From assembly GCF_018613065.1 (NCBI RefSeq), contig NZ_JAGGQW010000039.1:1-33703 (forward strand): a stretch of DNA of 33,703 nt, written 5' to 3'. The notes under the pieces were generated by a model that ran no database searches, was not told where the DNA came from, and saw only the letters and a program-made list of their open reading frames with translations. Of the stretch, positions 1-7,741 are shown in pieces. Within the stretch, counting starts at the first letter, position 1; each line of letters starts with the position of its first letter. Source of the DNA: Bacillus sp. ISL-7. GTDB taxonomy: Bacteria > Bacillota > Bacilli > Bacillales_B > DSM-18226. The position numbers and the translations under genes are program-made.

Positions 1-22
1 CTACTTGACGGGTGGCACTTCA

Positions 23-50
23 GAGAGGCCTGACTTTTGTCAGGCCTCTC
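23..50 (+). terminator. Hairpin, probable terminator of a gene left of the window
   Basis: A perfect 12-bp stem (GAGAGGCCTGAC with GTCAGGCCTCTC) closes a TTTT loop. The T-rich run comes only about 13 bases later, so it is not a textbook terminator. It lies just beyond the stop of the decayed minus-strand gene and could end transcription from either side. Confidence 0.6.
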
Positions 51-59
51 ATTATGAGA

Positions 60-390
60 CTATTTTTCCCGCGTCATTTTAACAAGGGTATTGATATCGC
101 TTGAAAGCTTGCTATAGGAAGGAGTATCTAACTTAATATTTGCCTTTATCCCATCAATGAGCAGCAATGCTTTTGGGTTTGTAATTGTTAAAATTTGAAC
201 ATGCCGTTAAAGGCTTTGTCCATCAATTCTTTGGCTCGATCTAAATTGTCATTATAGCTTGATTGGCAGTTCCAGCCTCCATGACGGCGGGATTTCTTCC
301 CATTTGGAATCACGCCTTCTGGAGAGGCTGAAGGAATCATTAAATACCATGATAAAGGCAGATAGGTTGTATAATTTTCCTTGAAAATGG
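60..390 (-). pseudogene. Decayed minus-strand gene, C-terminal part, frameshifted
   Basis: Two minus-strand reading frames join into one protein-like stretch. The upstream frame reads through motifs such as IPSASPEGVIPNGKKSRRH and ends at a TAA near position 186. The next frame carries on without a break in sense as VQILTITNPKALLLIDG and ends SSDINTLVKMTREK at a TAG at 60-62. The change of frame falls in an AAATTTTAA run near 186-195, so a single small indel would explain it. No start codon with a ribosome site is visible, because the 5' end runs into the promoter region of the ASCH gene. I do not recognise the family. It could also be one assembly error in a real gene, but the missing 5' end argues for decay. 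Confidence 0.5.
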
Positions 391-409
391 ATTTAATGAT
401 AACGATAGT
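381..409 (+). promoter_or_regulatory. Possible sigma-A promoter for the ASCH gene
   Basis: TTGAAA (381-386), a 17-bp spacer and GATAGT (404-409) lie 41 bases before the ATG at 451. The -35 is good and the -10 is weak. No better pair is visible in this AT-rich stretch. Confidence 0.35.
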
Positions 410-450
410 GATAATATAGGTTAATGAATTAGAAATAGGAGGAGAAGCGA

Positions 451-801
451 ATGACAACACAAAATGAAAACAATACCTTGCCGCCAAAAACTTGTTCTGT
501 GGAACGCTTAGTCACACTTGAAGGAGATGTAAAGAAGGTACTTTCAGGTGAAAAAACAGCGACACGACGGAATGGGCGATATGCAGACCCAGGTGAAGTC
601 ATGACATTGGAAGGCCGTGACTTTGTGGTAGACCGTGTCTATTCCCAGTCATTAGGTGAATTAACGGATGATGATGCACGCCGTGAGGGCTTCGAAAATG
701 TGGAAGCCTATAAACAATCGATTCTAAGTATTCATCCTGGAATGCCATGGCTGCCGCAAATGCGCGTGTGGGTTCATGAGTTTAGCCCGGTTCAAAAATA
801 G
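451..801 (+). CDS. ASCH domain-containing protein
   Basis: A 116-residue protein that fits the ASCH fold, a small beta-barrel related to PUA domains and thought to bind RNA or nucleotides. The typical core is visible: a LEGDVKKVLSGEKTATRRNGRY segment (about residues 23-44), which carries the usual G-x-K-T-x-T-x-R signature, then GEVMTLEGRDFVVDRVYSQSLGEL, and a C-terminal strand ending MRVWVHEFSPV. It has no signal peptide or membrane segment, so it should be cytosolic. The start is fixed by an AGGAGGAG ribosome site a few bases upstream. It appears to be a single-gene unit, with a terminator directly after it. Substrate and role are not known; the family assignment rests on my recognition of the motif. 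Confidence 0.8.
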   Translation: MTTQNENNTLPPKTCSVERLVTLEGDVKKVLSGEKTATRRNGRYADPGEVMTLEGRDFVVDRVYSQSLGELTDDDARREGFENVEAYKQSILSIHPGMPWLPQMRVWVHEFSPVQK

Positions 802-816
802 TCTATAAATGCTCGA

Positions 817-845
817 GGTCCATTTCAAAAATGGGCCCTTTTTTT
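817..845 (+). terminator. Rho-independent terminator after the ASCH gene
   Basis: A 9-bp stem (GGTCCATTT with AAATGGGCC, one G-T pair) with a CAA loop is followed by C and seven T. It separates the ASCH gene from the ABC exporter pair. Confidence 0.85.
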
Positions 846-912
846 ATGGAATAATCCATGTTAATCCCAAAAAAGCCTTCGAAATATACCTTTCCGTTTG
901 CAGGTCAATTAT

Positions 913-941
913 TTGGTTAATCGAAGTAAAAAAATTATAAT
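913..941 (+). promoter_or_regulatory. Sigma-A type promoter for the ABC exporter operon
   Basis: TTGGTT (913-918), a 17-bp spacer and a perfect TATAAT (936-941) lie 38 bases before the ATG at 980. The spacing is ideal and the -35 matches at the key TTG. Confidence 0.65.
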
Positions 942-979
942 GTTCTTAGAGAGGATTTCCGAGAGGCTGGGGTGAGCGA

Positions 980-2710
980 ATGAAGTTTTTATCAAAATAC
1001 ATAAAGAAGTACTGGAAATCTTTTAGCATAGCGGTTTTATTCCTTACCATTGAGGCGATTAGTGATTTGATGCAGCCAACTATTATGGCGAAAATTATTG
1101 ATGTAGGTGTGGCCAACAAGGATATCAACTATGTTTTGAAAATGGGCGGTTTGATGCTGCTGATTACGGCTTGTGGTGCGATTGCTGCTTCCACCAGGAG
1201 TGTGGTTGCTAGTATTGTTTCACAAAACTTCGGGACGGAGTTAAGGTCTGACTTATTTAAAAAAATTCAAACGCTCACTTTTAGGAACGTCGATAAATTT
1301 GACCGCGCCTCCCTTGTTACCAGATTAACGAATGATGTGACCCAAGTTCAGGTGTTTGTTAATGGATTGATGCGGGTTTTTGTCAAAGCCCCGTTGCTAG
1401 CCATTGGCGGTTTGATTATGGCCACACGGTTAAACCTGCAGCTTTCCGTGGTCCTGGCGGTTGTGGTTCCAATTGTTGCGCTATTAATCATCTTTAATAT
1501 GAGATTGGGCTTTCCCCTCTTTTCCCGTGTTCAAAATGGATTGGACCGGGTGAATAGTGTCATGCGGGAGTACCTATCCGGGGTCCGAGTTGTGAAAGCG
1601 TTTAATCGCTTTGATGTCGAGGTTGGCAAGTTTACGAAGGTAAATGACCAATATAAAAATCAAGCCATTTCAGCAAATCGACTGATGTCCTCCTTCAGTC
1701 CAGCGGTTATGCTCACCGTTAATCTTGGGATTGTTGTTGTCATTTGGATCGGCGGCAATGGTGTGAATACGGGCGATATTCAGGTCGGCCATATTATTGC
1801 CTTTATCAACTATATGACGCAAATACTATTTTCATTGATGATCATCTCGATGGTTTTTACGATGTTTGTCAGAGCAAAGGCCTCGACAGGGAGAATCGAT
1901 GAGGTATTTTCTCAAGCGGATAACGTTTTTTGGAATGAGGAACTTAGGTTAAATTCTATTGAAAAAGGCCGAATCGACTTTGAAAATGTTTCTTTTTCCT
2001 ATGAACAAGCAACAGGCGAGCCAATCTTAAAAAATATTAACCTTACCATCCTGCCTGGAGAGACAGTAGGAATCATCGGCTCAACAGGATCAGGGAAAAG
2101 CACGCTTGTCGGACTCATCCCTCGTTTCTACGATACGGTGGGCGGTACGATTAAAGTAGACGGTATTGATAGTAAACAGGTCAGTCCGAAGAAATTACGT
2201 GAGAAAATTGCGATCGTGCCGCAGAAGAATATTTTGTTTACGGGGAGTGTCGCGGAAAATATCCGCTGGGGTAATGAAGAAGCAACGGATGCAGAAGTGG
2301 TTACGGCCGCGACAATGGCCGGGGCACATGATTTTATTGAGAGGTCACCGGAAGGCTACCAAACAAGGATTGGCCAAGGGGGCGTCAATTTTTCGGGCGG
2401 ACAAAAGCAACGGATTTCCATTGCTAGAGCCTTAGTAAAGAAACCAGAAATTTTGATATTAGATGATAGTACAAGTGCCGTTGACGTCGCAACCGAGGCG
2501 AAAATCAAGGAGGCCCTGAAGAAATATGCCAAAGGGCTTACCTGCTTATTAATTGCCCAGCGAATCACCTCGATTATCGATGCCGATAAAATTGTCGTCC
2601 TCGACCGCGGCGAAGTTGTTGGGGTTGGTACACATCAGGAACTATTGAAGGATTGCCGTGTTTATCAGGAAATCTACCAATCTCAAGTCGGCAAGGAGGT
2701 GCATCCGTAG
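980..2710 (+). CDS. ABC exporter half-transporter, subunit with degenerate ATP site (YfiB/LmrC type)
   Basis: A 576-residue half-transporter: six membrane segments in residues 1-320, then a nucleotide-binding domain. Visible motifs are Walker A GSTGSGKST (367-375), signature FSGGQ (471-475) and Walker B ILILDD (ending near 496). The catalytic glutamate after Walker B is aspartate (D496) and the switch histidine is glutamine (Q527), so this subunit contributes the non-hydrolysing site of a heterodimer. That matches the known pattern of LmrC, BmrC and TM287. The partner gene starts on the last base of this stop codon, so the two are translationally coupled. The sequence most resembles B. subtilis YfiB, whose family exports drugs or lipids; the substrate here is unknown. 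The start is supported by a GGGGTG ribosome site and the promoter at 913. Confidence 0.9.
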   Translation: MKFLSKYIKKYWKSFSIAVLFLTIEAISDLMQPTIMAKIIDVGVANKDINYVLKMGGLMLLITACGAIAASTRSVVASIVSQNFGTELRSDLFKKIQTLTFRNVDKFDRASLVTRLTNDVTQVQVFVNGLMRVFVKAPLLAIGGLIMATRLNLQLSVVLAVVVPIVALLIIFNMRLGFPLFSRVQNGLDRVNSVMREYLSGVRVVKAFNRFDVEVGKFTKVNDQYKNQAISANRLMSSFSPAVMLTVNLGIVVVIWIGGNGVNTGDIQVGHIIAFINYMTQILFSLMIISMVFTMFVRAKASTGRIDEVFSQADNVFWNEELRLNSIEKGRIDFENVSFSYEQATGEPILKNINLTILPGETVGIIGSTGSGKSTLVGLIPRFYDTVGGTIKVDGIDSKQVSPKKLREKIAIVPQKNILFTGSVAENIRWGNEEATDAEVVTAATMAGAHDFIERSPEGYQTRIGQGGVNFSGGQKQRISIARALVKKPEILILDDSTSAVDVATEAKIKEALKKYAKGLTCLLIAQRITSIIDADKIVVLDRGEVVGVGTHQELLKDCRVYQEIYQSQVGKEVHP

Positions 2711-4575
2711 TGTCAAAGGGAAACGTACAGACTGGGAATACTCCCCCTGCCCCGCCGCCGATGAGACCAGCGGGCTTTGGCGGAGCCCAACGCCGTGGGC
2801 CTGTTGTCAAGCCAAAGAACTTTAAAGGGACATTGCAAAGACTTTGGCAATACTTCGGCAAAGAACGAAAAATGCTCACGGTTATTTTTATTTTTATTGT
2901 AATGGATGCAGCCCTGATGCTGCTTGCCCCCTTCCTGATTGGAAAAGCGATTGATGCGATGCGAATGAATGGTGGAAAAGTAGATTTTGGATTTCTTGAG
3001 GTGATGATCTGGATCTTGGTTGCAGCGTATCTGACTGACAGCCTGTTAACCTTTTTACAAGGATGGCTGATGGCCGGCGTCTCCCAGCGAATTGTCAAAA
3101 GCTTAAGGGATGCCCTCTTTAAAAAATTACAAAAGCTGCCGGTATCCTTTTTTGATTCTCGTTCACACGGTGAGTTAATGAGCAGGCTATCGAACGATGT
3201 CGATAATATTAGTAATACAATCTCGCAATCAACGACGCAATTAATGTCCGGGGTGGTCATCATTACCGGGTCATTAATGATGATGTTACTATTGAGCCCT
3301 ATCTTGACGCTCGCCAGCTTAATAACCGTACCGCTTGTCTTTTTACTCACAAAAACGATCGCCAAACGGACGAGTGTCCTGTTTAAAAACCAGCAAGTGG
3401 AGCTGGGAAAATTAAATGGTCATATTGAGGAAACAATCTCTGGAATTGAAATTGTCAAAGCCTTTAATCACGAGGAAAAGGTCATCGAAGAATTTGAAGT
3501 GGTCAATACTAGGCTGCGTGAGGTCGGCCTCAAGGCGCAAATTTGGTCCGGATTTTTGATGCCGATCATGAACGTCATTAATAACCTTGGCTTTGCAGTG
3601 GTCGCGGTGGTTGGAGGAATCCTTGCGGTCAAAAGCATCATCACGATTGGGGCAATTGCCAGCTTCATCACCTATTCCAGGCAATTTGTCAGGCCGCTTA
3701 ATGACCTGGCGAATATTTTCAATATTCTTCAGTCTGGCGTTGCTGGGGCCGAACGTGTCTTTGAAATCATCGATGAACAAGAGGAGCCAGAAGATCTGCC
3801 AGAGGCAATCGCCTTAGAAAACCCAAAAGGACATGTAATATTTGAGAATGTAAGTTTTGGTTACCGTCCGGATGTGCCGATTCTAAAAAATGTCAGCTTT
3901 GAAGCGAATATCGGCAGCAGTACGGCCTTCGTCGGACCAACCGGTGCTGGAAAAACGACGATCGTAAATCTCCTGACGAGATTTTATGACGTGACAGACG
4001 GAAGAATTCTCCTCGATGGCCATGATATTCGGGAATACACAAGGGACAGCTTAAGAAGATGCTTTGGATTTGTCCTCCAGGATACCTATTTATTCTCAGG
4101 GACAATCAAGGAAAATATTAAGTATGGAAATACGAAGGCAACGGACGATGAGGTGGAACGCGCGGCGAAGATGGCCAATGCCGATACTTTTATCAAACGG
4201 CTGCCAAACCAATATGAAACGGTCTTGTCTGAAAATGGCGGCAATCTAAGCCAAGGACAGCGGCAGCTTCTGGCGATTGCGCGAGTCATTTTAGCTAAGC
4301 CCGCCCTGCTGATCCTAGATGAAGCGACGAGCAGCATTGACACCAGGACAGAGCTCCATATTCAAGAAGCCCTGCTCACATTGATGGAGAACCGGACCAG
4401 CTTTATCATAGCCCACCGCCTCAATACAATTCGCGATGCCGACACCATCATGGTCATTGACCATGGAGAAATTATCGAGAGTGGAAACCACGATACATTA
4501 ATGAGGCAGCAAGGCAAATATTACAATATGTTTTTTAACCAGTTCAAAAATGTGGAAACGGGTTTGGGTGAATAG
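2710..4575 (+). CDS. ABC exporter half-transporter, catalytic subunit (YfiC/LmrD type)
   Basis: A 621-residue partner of the preceding half-transporter. The frame is open back to an ATG at 2653, but I place the start at GTG 2710: an AAGGAGGTG ribosome site ends 8 bases before it, and the TAGTG overlap is typical of coupled pairs. A proline/glycine-rich cytosolic tail of about 35 residues precedes the membrane domain. The nucleotide-binding domain has Walker A GPTGAGKTT (409-417), Walker B LLILDE with the catalytic E538, and switch H569. The signature is LSQGQ (513-517) instead of LSGGQ; in the dimer it would face the degenerate Walker motifs of the partner, so both defects fall in the same ATP site. 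Function: ATP-driven export, substrate unknown. Confidence 0.9.
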   Translation: MSKGNVQTGNTPPAPPPMRPAGFGGAQRRGPVVKPKNFKGTLQRLWQYFGKERKMLTVIFIFIVMDAALMLLAPFLIGKAIDAMRMNGGKVDFGFLEVMIWILVAAYLTDSLLTFLQGWLMAGVSQRIVKSLRDALFKKLQKLPVSFFDSRSHGELMSRLSNDVDNISNTISQSTTQLMSGVVIITGSLMMMLLLSPILTLASLITVPLVFLLTKTIAKRTSVLFKNQQVELGKLNGHIEETISGIEIVKAFNHEEKVIEEFEVVNTRLREVGLKAQIWSGFLMPIMNVINNLGFAVVAVVGGILAVKSIITIGAIASFITYSRQFVRPLNDLANIFNILQSGVAGAERVFEIIDEQEEPEDLPEAIALENPKGHVIFENVSFGYRPDVPILKNVSFEANIGSSTAFVGPTGAGKTTIVNLLTRFYDVTDGRILLDGHDIREYTRDSLRRCFGFVLQDTYLFSGTIKENIKYGNTKATDDEVERAAKMANADTFIKRLPNQYETVLSENGGNLSQGQRQLLAIARVILAKPALLILDEATSSIDTRTELHIQEALLTLMENRTSFIIAHRLNTIRDADTIMVIDHGEIIESGNHDTLMRQQGKYYNMFFNQFKNVETGLGE

Positions 4576-4585
4576 GTATTGAAGG

Positions 4586-4615
4586 AGAGACTGGGGTTCC
4601 AGTCTCTTCTTTTTA
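4586..4615 (+). terminator. Rho-independent terminator after the exporter pair
   Basis: A perfect 8-bp GC-rich stem (GAGACTGG with CCAGTCTC) with a GGTT loop is followed by TTCTTTTT. Confidence 0.85.
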
Positions 4616-4740
4616 AATTATTAATGACAACTGTAAAGACACCTGCTAGAATACTTGTGGTTAATCGATTATTTTCGTACCTAAAGTAAAGAAAATTAGG
4701 GAATAATGTAAAAAAATAGCTACAACTGAGGGGGATCCAC

Positions 4741-5946
4741 ATGAAAAATAAAAAGGAAATTTCAGGCCGAAGATTGCTTGGCATTGCCGGGATGGGCTGG
4801 ATGTTTGATGCCATGGATGTCGGCATGCTCTCTTTTATCATTGCAGCCTTAAAGGTAGAATGGGAGCTGACTCCTGGGCAGATGGGTTGGATTGGAAGTG
4901 TCAATTCGATTGGGATGGCCGTTGGTGCACTTATTTTTGGCTTAATGGCAGATAAAGTTGGCCGCAAAAATGTATTTATCATCACGTTATTATTATTTTC
5001 CGTTGGGAGCGGGCTTTCCGCAATGGCCACCACATTAACCGCCTTTTTAGTGTTAAGATTCTTCATCGGAGCAGGTCTAGGAGGAGAGCTTCCTGTTGCC
5101 TCCACACTCGTATCAGAAAGTGTCCCCGCCGAAAAACGCGGCAGGATTGTGGTTCTGCTTGAGAGCTTTTGGGCAGGAGGCTGGCTAGTTGCTGCAGTTA
5201 TCTCGTATTTCATTATTCCGAAGTTTGGCTGGCAATTAGCTTTACTTATTAGTGCCATTCCTGCTTTATATGCATTATACCTGCGCATGGGGCTGCCGGA
5301 TTCACCCCGATTTACGGCAGTAAAGGACAAGGAAGAAATTTCAGTCTTCCAAAGCATGAGGAATTTATTTTCAAAGGATTACAGGCGCCAAACAACGATG
5401 CTTTGGATCTTATGGTTTTGTGTGGTTTTCTCCTATTATGGAATGTTTTTATGGCTTCCAAGTGTAATGATTATGAAAGGATTCAGCTTAATTAAAAGCT
5501 TTGAATATGTGCTAATTATGACGTTAGCGCAGCTCCCCGGTTATTTTACAGCTGCCTGGTTTATTGAAAAATTCGGCCGTAAGTTCGTTTTAGTTGTCTA
5601 CTTAATTGGTACAGCAGTGAGTGCCTATTTCTTTGGTGCAGCAGAATCGACTGCCCTGTTGATGACTTCAGGAATTCTATTATCATTTTTTAACCTAGGT
5701 GCTTGGGGAGGTCTTTACGCTTATACCCCTGAACAATATCCAACCATCATGCGTGGTACAGGCTCTGGTATGGCAGCAGCGATTGGAAGAGTTGGCGGCG
5801 TGTTAGGACCCTTATTAGTCGGTAATCTTGTCGCACAGCAAGTATCGATTTCAACCATCTTTATGATCTTCTGTATTTCTGTCTTAATTGGAGCAATGTC
5901 CGTTTTCGTGTTGGGAAAAGAAACGAAAAATACGGAACTAGTATAA
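4741..5946 (+). CDS. niaP: MFS transporter, probable niacin transporter NiaP
   Basis: A 401-residue major facilitator with about twelve hydrophobic segments. It closely resembles B. subtilis NiaP (formerly YceI, about 400 residues) as I remember it: the N-terminal GWMFDAMDVGMLSFIIAAL segment, the GSVNSIGMAVGALIFGL helix, the MFS loop motif ADKVGRKNV (about residues 70-78), the ELPVASTLVSESVP turn and the central VVFSYYGMFLWLPSVM helix are all of that type. The expected role is uptake of nicotinate (and nicotinamide) for NAD synthesis by salvage. The start follows a GAGGGGG ribosome site. It stands alone between two terminators. I found no recognisable NiaR operator or riboswitch upstream. A related aromatic-acid transporter is the main alternative. 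Confidence 0.8.
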   Translation: MKNKKEISGRRLLGIAGMGWMFDAMDVGMLSFIIAALKVEWELTPGQMGWIGSVNSIGMAVGALIFGLMADKVGRKNVFIITLLLFSVGSGLSAMATTLTAFLVLRFFIGAGLGGELPVASTLVSESVPAEKRGRIVVLLESFWAGGWLVAAVISYFIIPKFGWQLALLISAIPALYALYLRMGLPDSPRFTAVKDKEEISVFQSMRNLFSKDYRRQTTMLWILWFCVVFSYYGMFLWLPSVMIMKGFSLIKSFEYVLIMTLAQLPGYFTAAWFIEKFGRKFVLVVYLIGTAVSAYFFGAAESTALLMTSGILLSFFNLGAWGGLYAYTPEQYPTIMRGTGSGMAAAIGRVGGVLGPLLVGNLVAQQVSISTIFMIFCISVLIGAMSVFVLGKETKNTELV

Positions 5947-5959
5947 TAAATAGTCCAAA

Positions 5960-5990
5960 GAGATTCCTTATAGAGGAGTCTCCTTTTATT
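5960..5990 (+). terminator. Probable terminator after niaP
   Basis: An 8-bp stem (GAGATTCC with GGAGTCTC, one G-T pair) has a 7-base loop and is followed by CTTTTATTTAT. The remaining bases up to the livK promoter at 6123 are AT-rich and hold nothing else I can name. Confidence 0.65.
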
Positions 5991-6122
5991 TATATAGAAC
6001 GTTGAATCATATATAACCAAAATATTTAAAAAAGAGAATTTATTTTACTGTTTCACATAAATCCTTTTCAACTTTAGTGGAATAAAGTCTTTTGAGTAAG
6101 TAAAATTCGTATATTTGATATA

Positions 6123-6151
6123 TTGCAAATTATCTTAAAATAATGTATAAT
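6123..6151 (+). promoter_or_regulatory. Strong sigma-A promoter of the liv operon
   Basis: TTGCAA (6123-6128), a 17-bp spacer and a perfect TATAAT (6146-6151). Transcription would start near 6158, leaving a leader of about 108 bases before livK. Confidence 0.75.
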
Positions 6152-6184
6152 ACCACTAGACGAACCCCCGAATATTTTGTACAA

Positions 6185-6199
6185 TGTTTTCAGAATATT
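6185..6199 (+). promoter_or_regulatory. CodY-like operator in the liv leader
   Basis: TGTTTTCAGAATATT matches the CodY consensus AATTTTCWGAAAATT at 12 of 15 positions, including the central TTTTCWGAA core. It would lie near +28 to +42, where bound CodY could block elongation. CodY responds to branched-chain amino acids and commonly represses their uptake genes in Bacillus, so the context fits. A three-mismatch site in AT-rich DNA is not proof. Confidence 0.4.
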
Positions 6200-6266
6200 A
6201 TCTTTTTTTAAAACAGTTAGACAAAGGTGTTTGGGAAAATTTTTTTCAAAAAACAGGGGGTAAATC

Positions 6267-7439
6267 ATGAGGAAAAAGAAATTAGCTGGTATCTTTATGT
6301 CGTTTATGGTTGCAGCAGGTGTGTTGGCAGGATGTAATTCAAGTGCTAGTAGCGATGCGGAAAAAGGAGGCACAATTAAGATTGGTGCAAACCTTGAACT
6401 ATCGGGTGGAGTAGCTTCTTATGGTCAATCTGCCAAAGAAGGTATTGAGCTAGCAATCGAAGAAATCAACAAAAAAGGTATTAATGGCAAAAAACTAGAA
6501 TTGGTGACAGTTGACAATAAGTCAGATGCAGCAGAGGCTACAAATGGTGCTCTAAAACTTGCCACTCAGGATAAAGTTGTTGCGATGATCGGTGCGGCAA
6601 CAAGTACAAACACATTAGCACAAGTGCAGATTGCTCAAGATAACAAAATTCCATTAATTACACCAACGGCAACAAACGCAACGATCACAAATAAAGATGG
6701 AAAGGTAAATGACTTTGTATTTCGTACATGCTTCATTGACCCATTCCAAGGTACAGTTGCAGCAAATTTCGCTTCCAATGATTTAAAGGTTAAGAGTGCG
6801 GCTGTTCTAATTGATAGTTCAAGTGATTACTCTAAAGGTCTTGCTGCTTCTTTTAAAAAGAGTTTTGTGGCAAATGGCGGAAAAATTGTTAAAGAAGAAG
6901 CCTATGTGGCGAAGGATACAGACTTCCGTGCAACCTTAACAAATATAAAATCAGCAAAACCAGAATATATATTCGTTCCTGGCTTTTATGAAGAAGTAGG
7001 TTTAATTATCAAACAAGCTCGTGAGCTTGGCTTAAATGTGCCAATCATGGGTGGTGACGGTTGGGACTCTCCTAAACTAGTAGAAATCGCTGGAGCAAAT
7101 ACACTGAATAACACATTTATTACAAACCATTATTCATCAGGTGATAGTGATAAGAAGGTTCAAGACTTTGTTGCAGCGTTCAAAGCAAAATACGACGGTA
7201 AATCTCCGGATGCCTTTACAGCTCTAGGTTATGACACAGTATACTTCCTTGCGGATGCGATTAAACGTGCTGGAAGCAGTGATTCTAACAAAATTCAGAA
7301 GGCACTCGCTGAAACAGATGGATTAGAACTTGTTTCTGGAAAAGTGAAGCTTGATAAAAACCATGATCCTATCAAAGCCGCTGTTATCCTTGAGTACAAA
7401 AACGGTGAACAACAATTTAAGACAAAGATCAATCCTTAA
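6267..7439 (+). CDS. livK: Branched-chain amino acid ABC transporter, substrate-binding lipoprotein
   Basis: A 390-residue type I periplasmic-binding protein. The N-terminus is a lipoprotein signal with lipobox LAGC (C23), so the mature protein is anchored to the outer face of the membrane. The binding domain begins IKIGANLELSGGVASYGQSAKEG, the usual opening of Leu/Ile/Val-binding proteins, and includes the GAATSTNTLA loop that contacts the amino acid's main chain in this family. It is first in an operon with two permeases and two ATPases (livH, M, G, F), which makes amino acid uptake the best call; other substrates such as amides or short peptides cannot be excluded. A GGGGG ribosome site precedes the ATG. 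It is separated from livH by 302 bases carrying a repeat and a hairpin, which may allow the binding protein to be made in excess. Confidence 0.9.
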   Translation: MRKKKLAGIFMSFMVAAGVLAGCNSSASSDAEKGGTIKIGANLELSGGVASYGQSAKEGIELAIEEINKKGINGKKLELVTVDNKSDAAEATNGALKLATQDKVVAMIGAATSTNTLAQVQIAQDNKIPLITPTATNATITNKDGKVNDFVFRTCFIDPFQGTVAANFASNDLKVKSAAVLIDSSSDYSKGLAASFKKSFVANGGKIVKEEAYVAKDTDFRATLTNIKSAKPEYIFVPGFYEEVGLIIKQARELGLNVPIMGGDGWDSPKLVEIAGANTLNNTFITNHYSSGDSDKKVQDFVAAFKAKYDGKSPDAFTALGYDTVYFLADAIKRAGSSDSNKIQKALAETDGLELVSGKVKLDKNHDPIKAAVILEYKNGEQQFKTKINP

Positions 7440-7583
7440 GAGAAAAGCGAAAGCGCCTGTCCAGGGGCGACAGGCATAAGACGAGCCGGCGAGAAGGCTG
7501 TTTTTTAGCCTTCTTGACGGATTGGCATATGACCCCGAGCCCCTAGGCGCTGCAGCTAGCCCAAGAGAAAAGCGAAAGCGCCT
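7438..7583. repeat. Intergenic repeat element (family 1, copy A) with 21-bp direct repeats at its ends
   Basis: About 125 bases beginning on the livK stop codon. The left end AAGCGAAAGCGCC is inverted relative to GGCGCTGCAGCTAG at the right, and an internal hairpin pairs AGAAGGCT with AGCCTTCT around seven bases. Blocks GCATAAGAC, ATTGGCATATGACC and GGCGCTGCAGCTAG recur, with small changes, in copy B at 32977-33098. The first 21 bases (7438-7458) recur exactly at 7563-7583, so the element is either followed by a second, truncated copy or flanked by a duplication. Similar non-coding repeats are common between genes in Bacillaceae, to my recollection. It sits inside the liv operon without an obvious terminator. 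Confidence 0.75.
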
Positions 7584-7617
7584 TAGTGTGAGACAAATTT
7601 TATAGTTTGTTAAAGGG

Positions 7618-7641
7618 ATAGGGAGCGTGATGTCTCCCTAT
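7618..7641 (+). other. Hairpin between livK and livH
   Basis: A perfect 8-bp stem (ATAGGGAG with CTCCCTAT) with an 8-base loop and no T-run. It is unlikely to be a full terminator; a stabilising 3' structure for a livK message, or partial attenuation, is more likely. Confidence 0.5.
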
Positions 7642-7741
7642 TCCGCTGTATAAAAAGAATACAAGTTTCCCAACATGCAAACTTTGTTTAATTGTATTTA
7701 AAAAAAGATACGTGAAGTCGGTCCAAAGGAGTGTAAGACAT

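Noticed and set aside
2653..2709. Longer start (ATG 2653) for the second exporter subunit
   Set aside because: No ribosome site at proper distance and it would overlap the first subunit by 58 bases; GTG 2710 has AAGGAGGTG and a TAGTG overlap.
2574..3365. 263-residue minus-strand frame
   Set aside because: It lies opposite the YfiC-type exporter gene, has no ribosome site and no recognisable protein; it mirrors codon bias of the real gene.
4521..5357. 278-residue minus-strand frame
   Set aside because: It lies opposite niaP and spans its promoter and the preceding terminator; no family resemblance.
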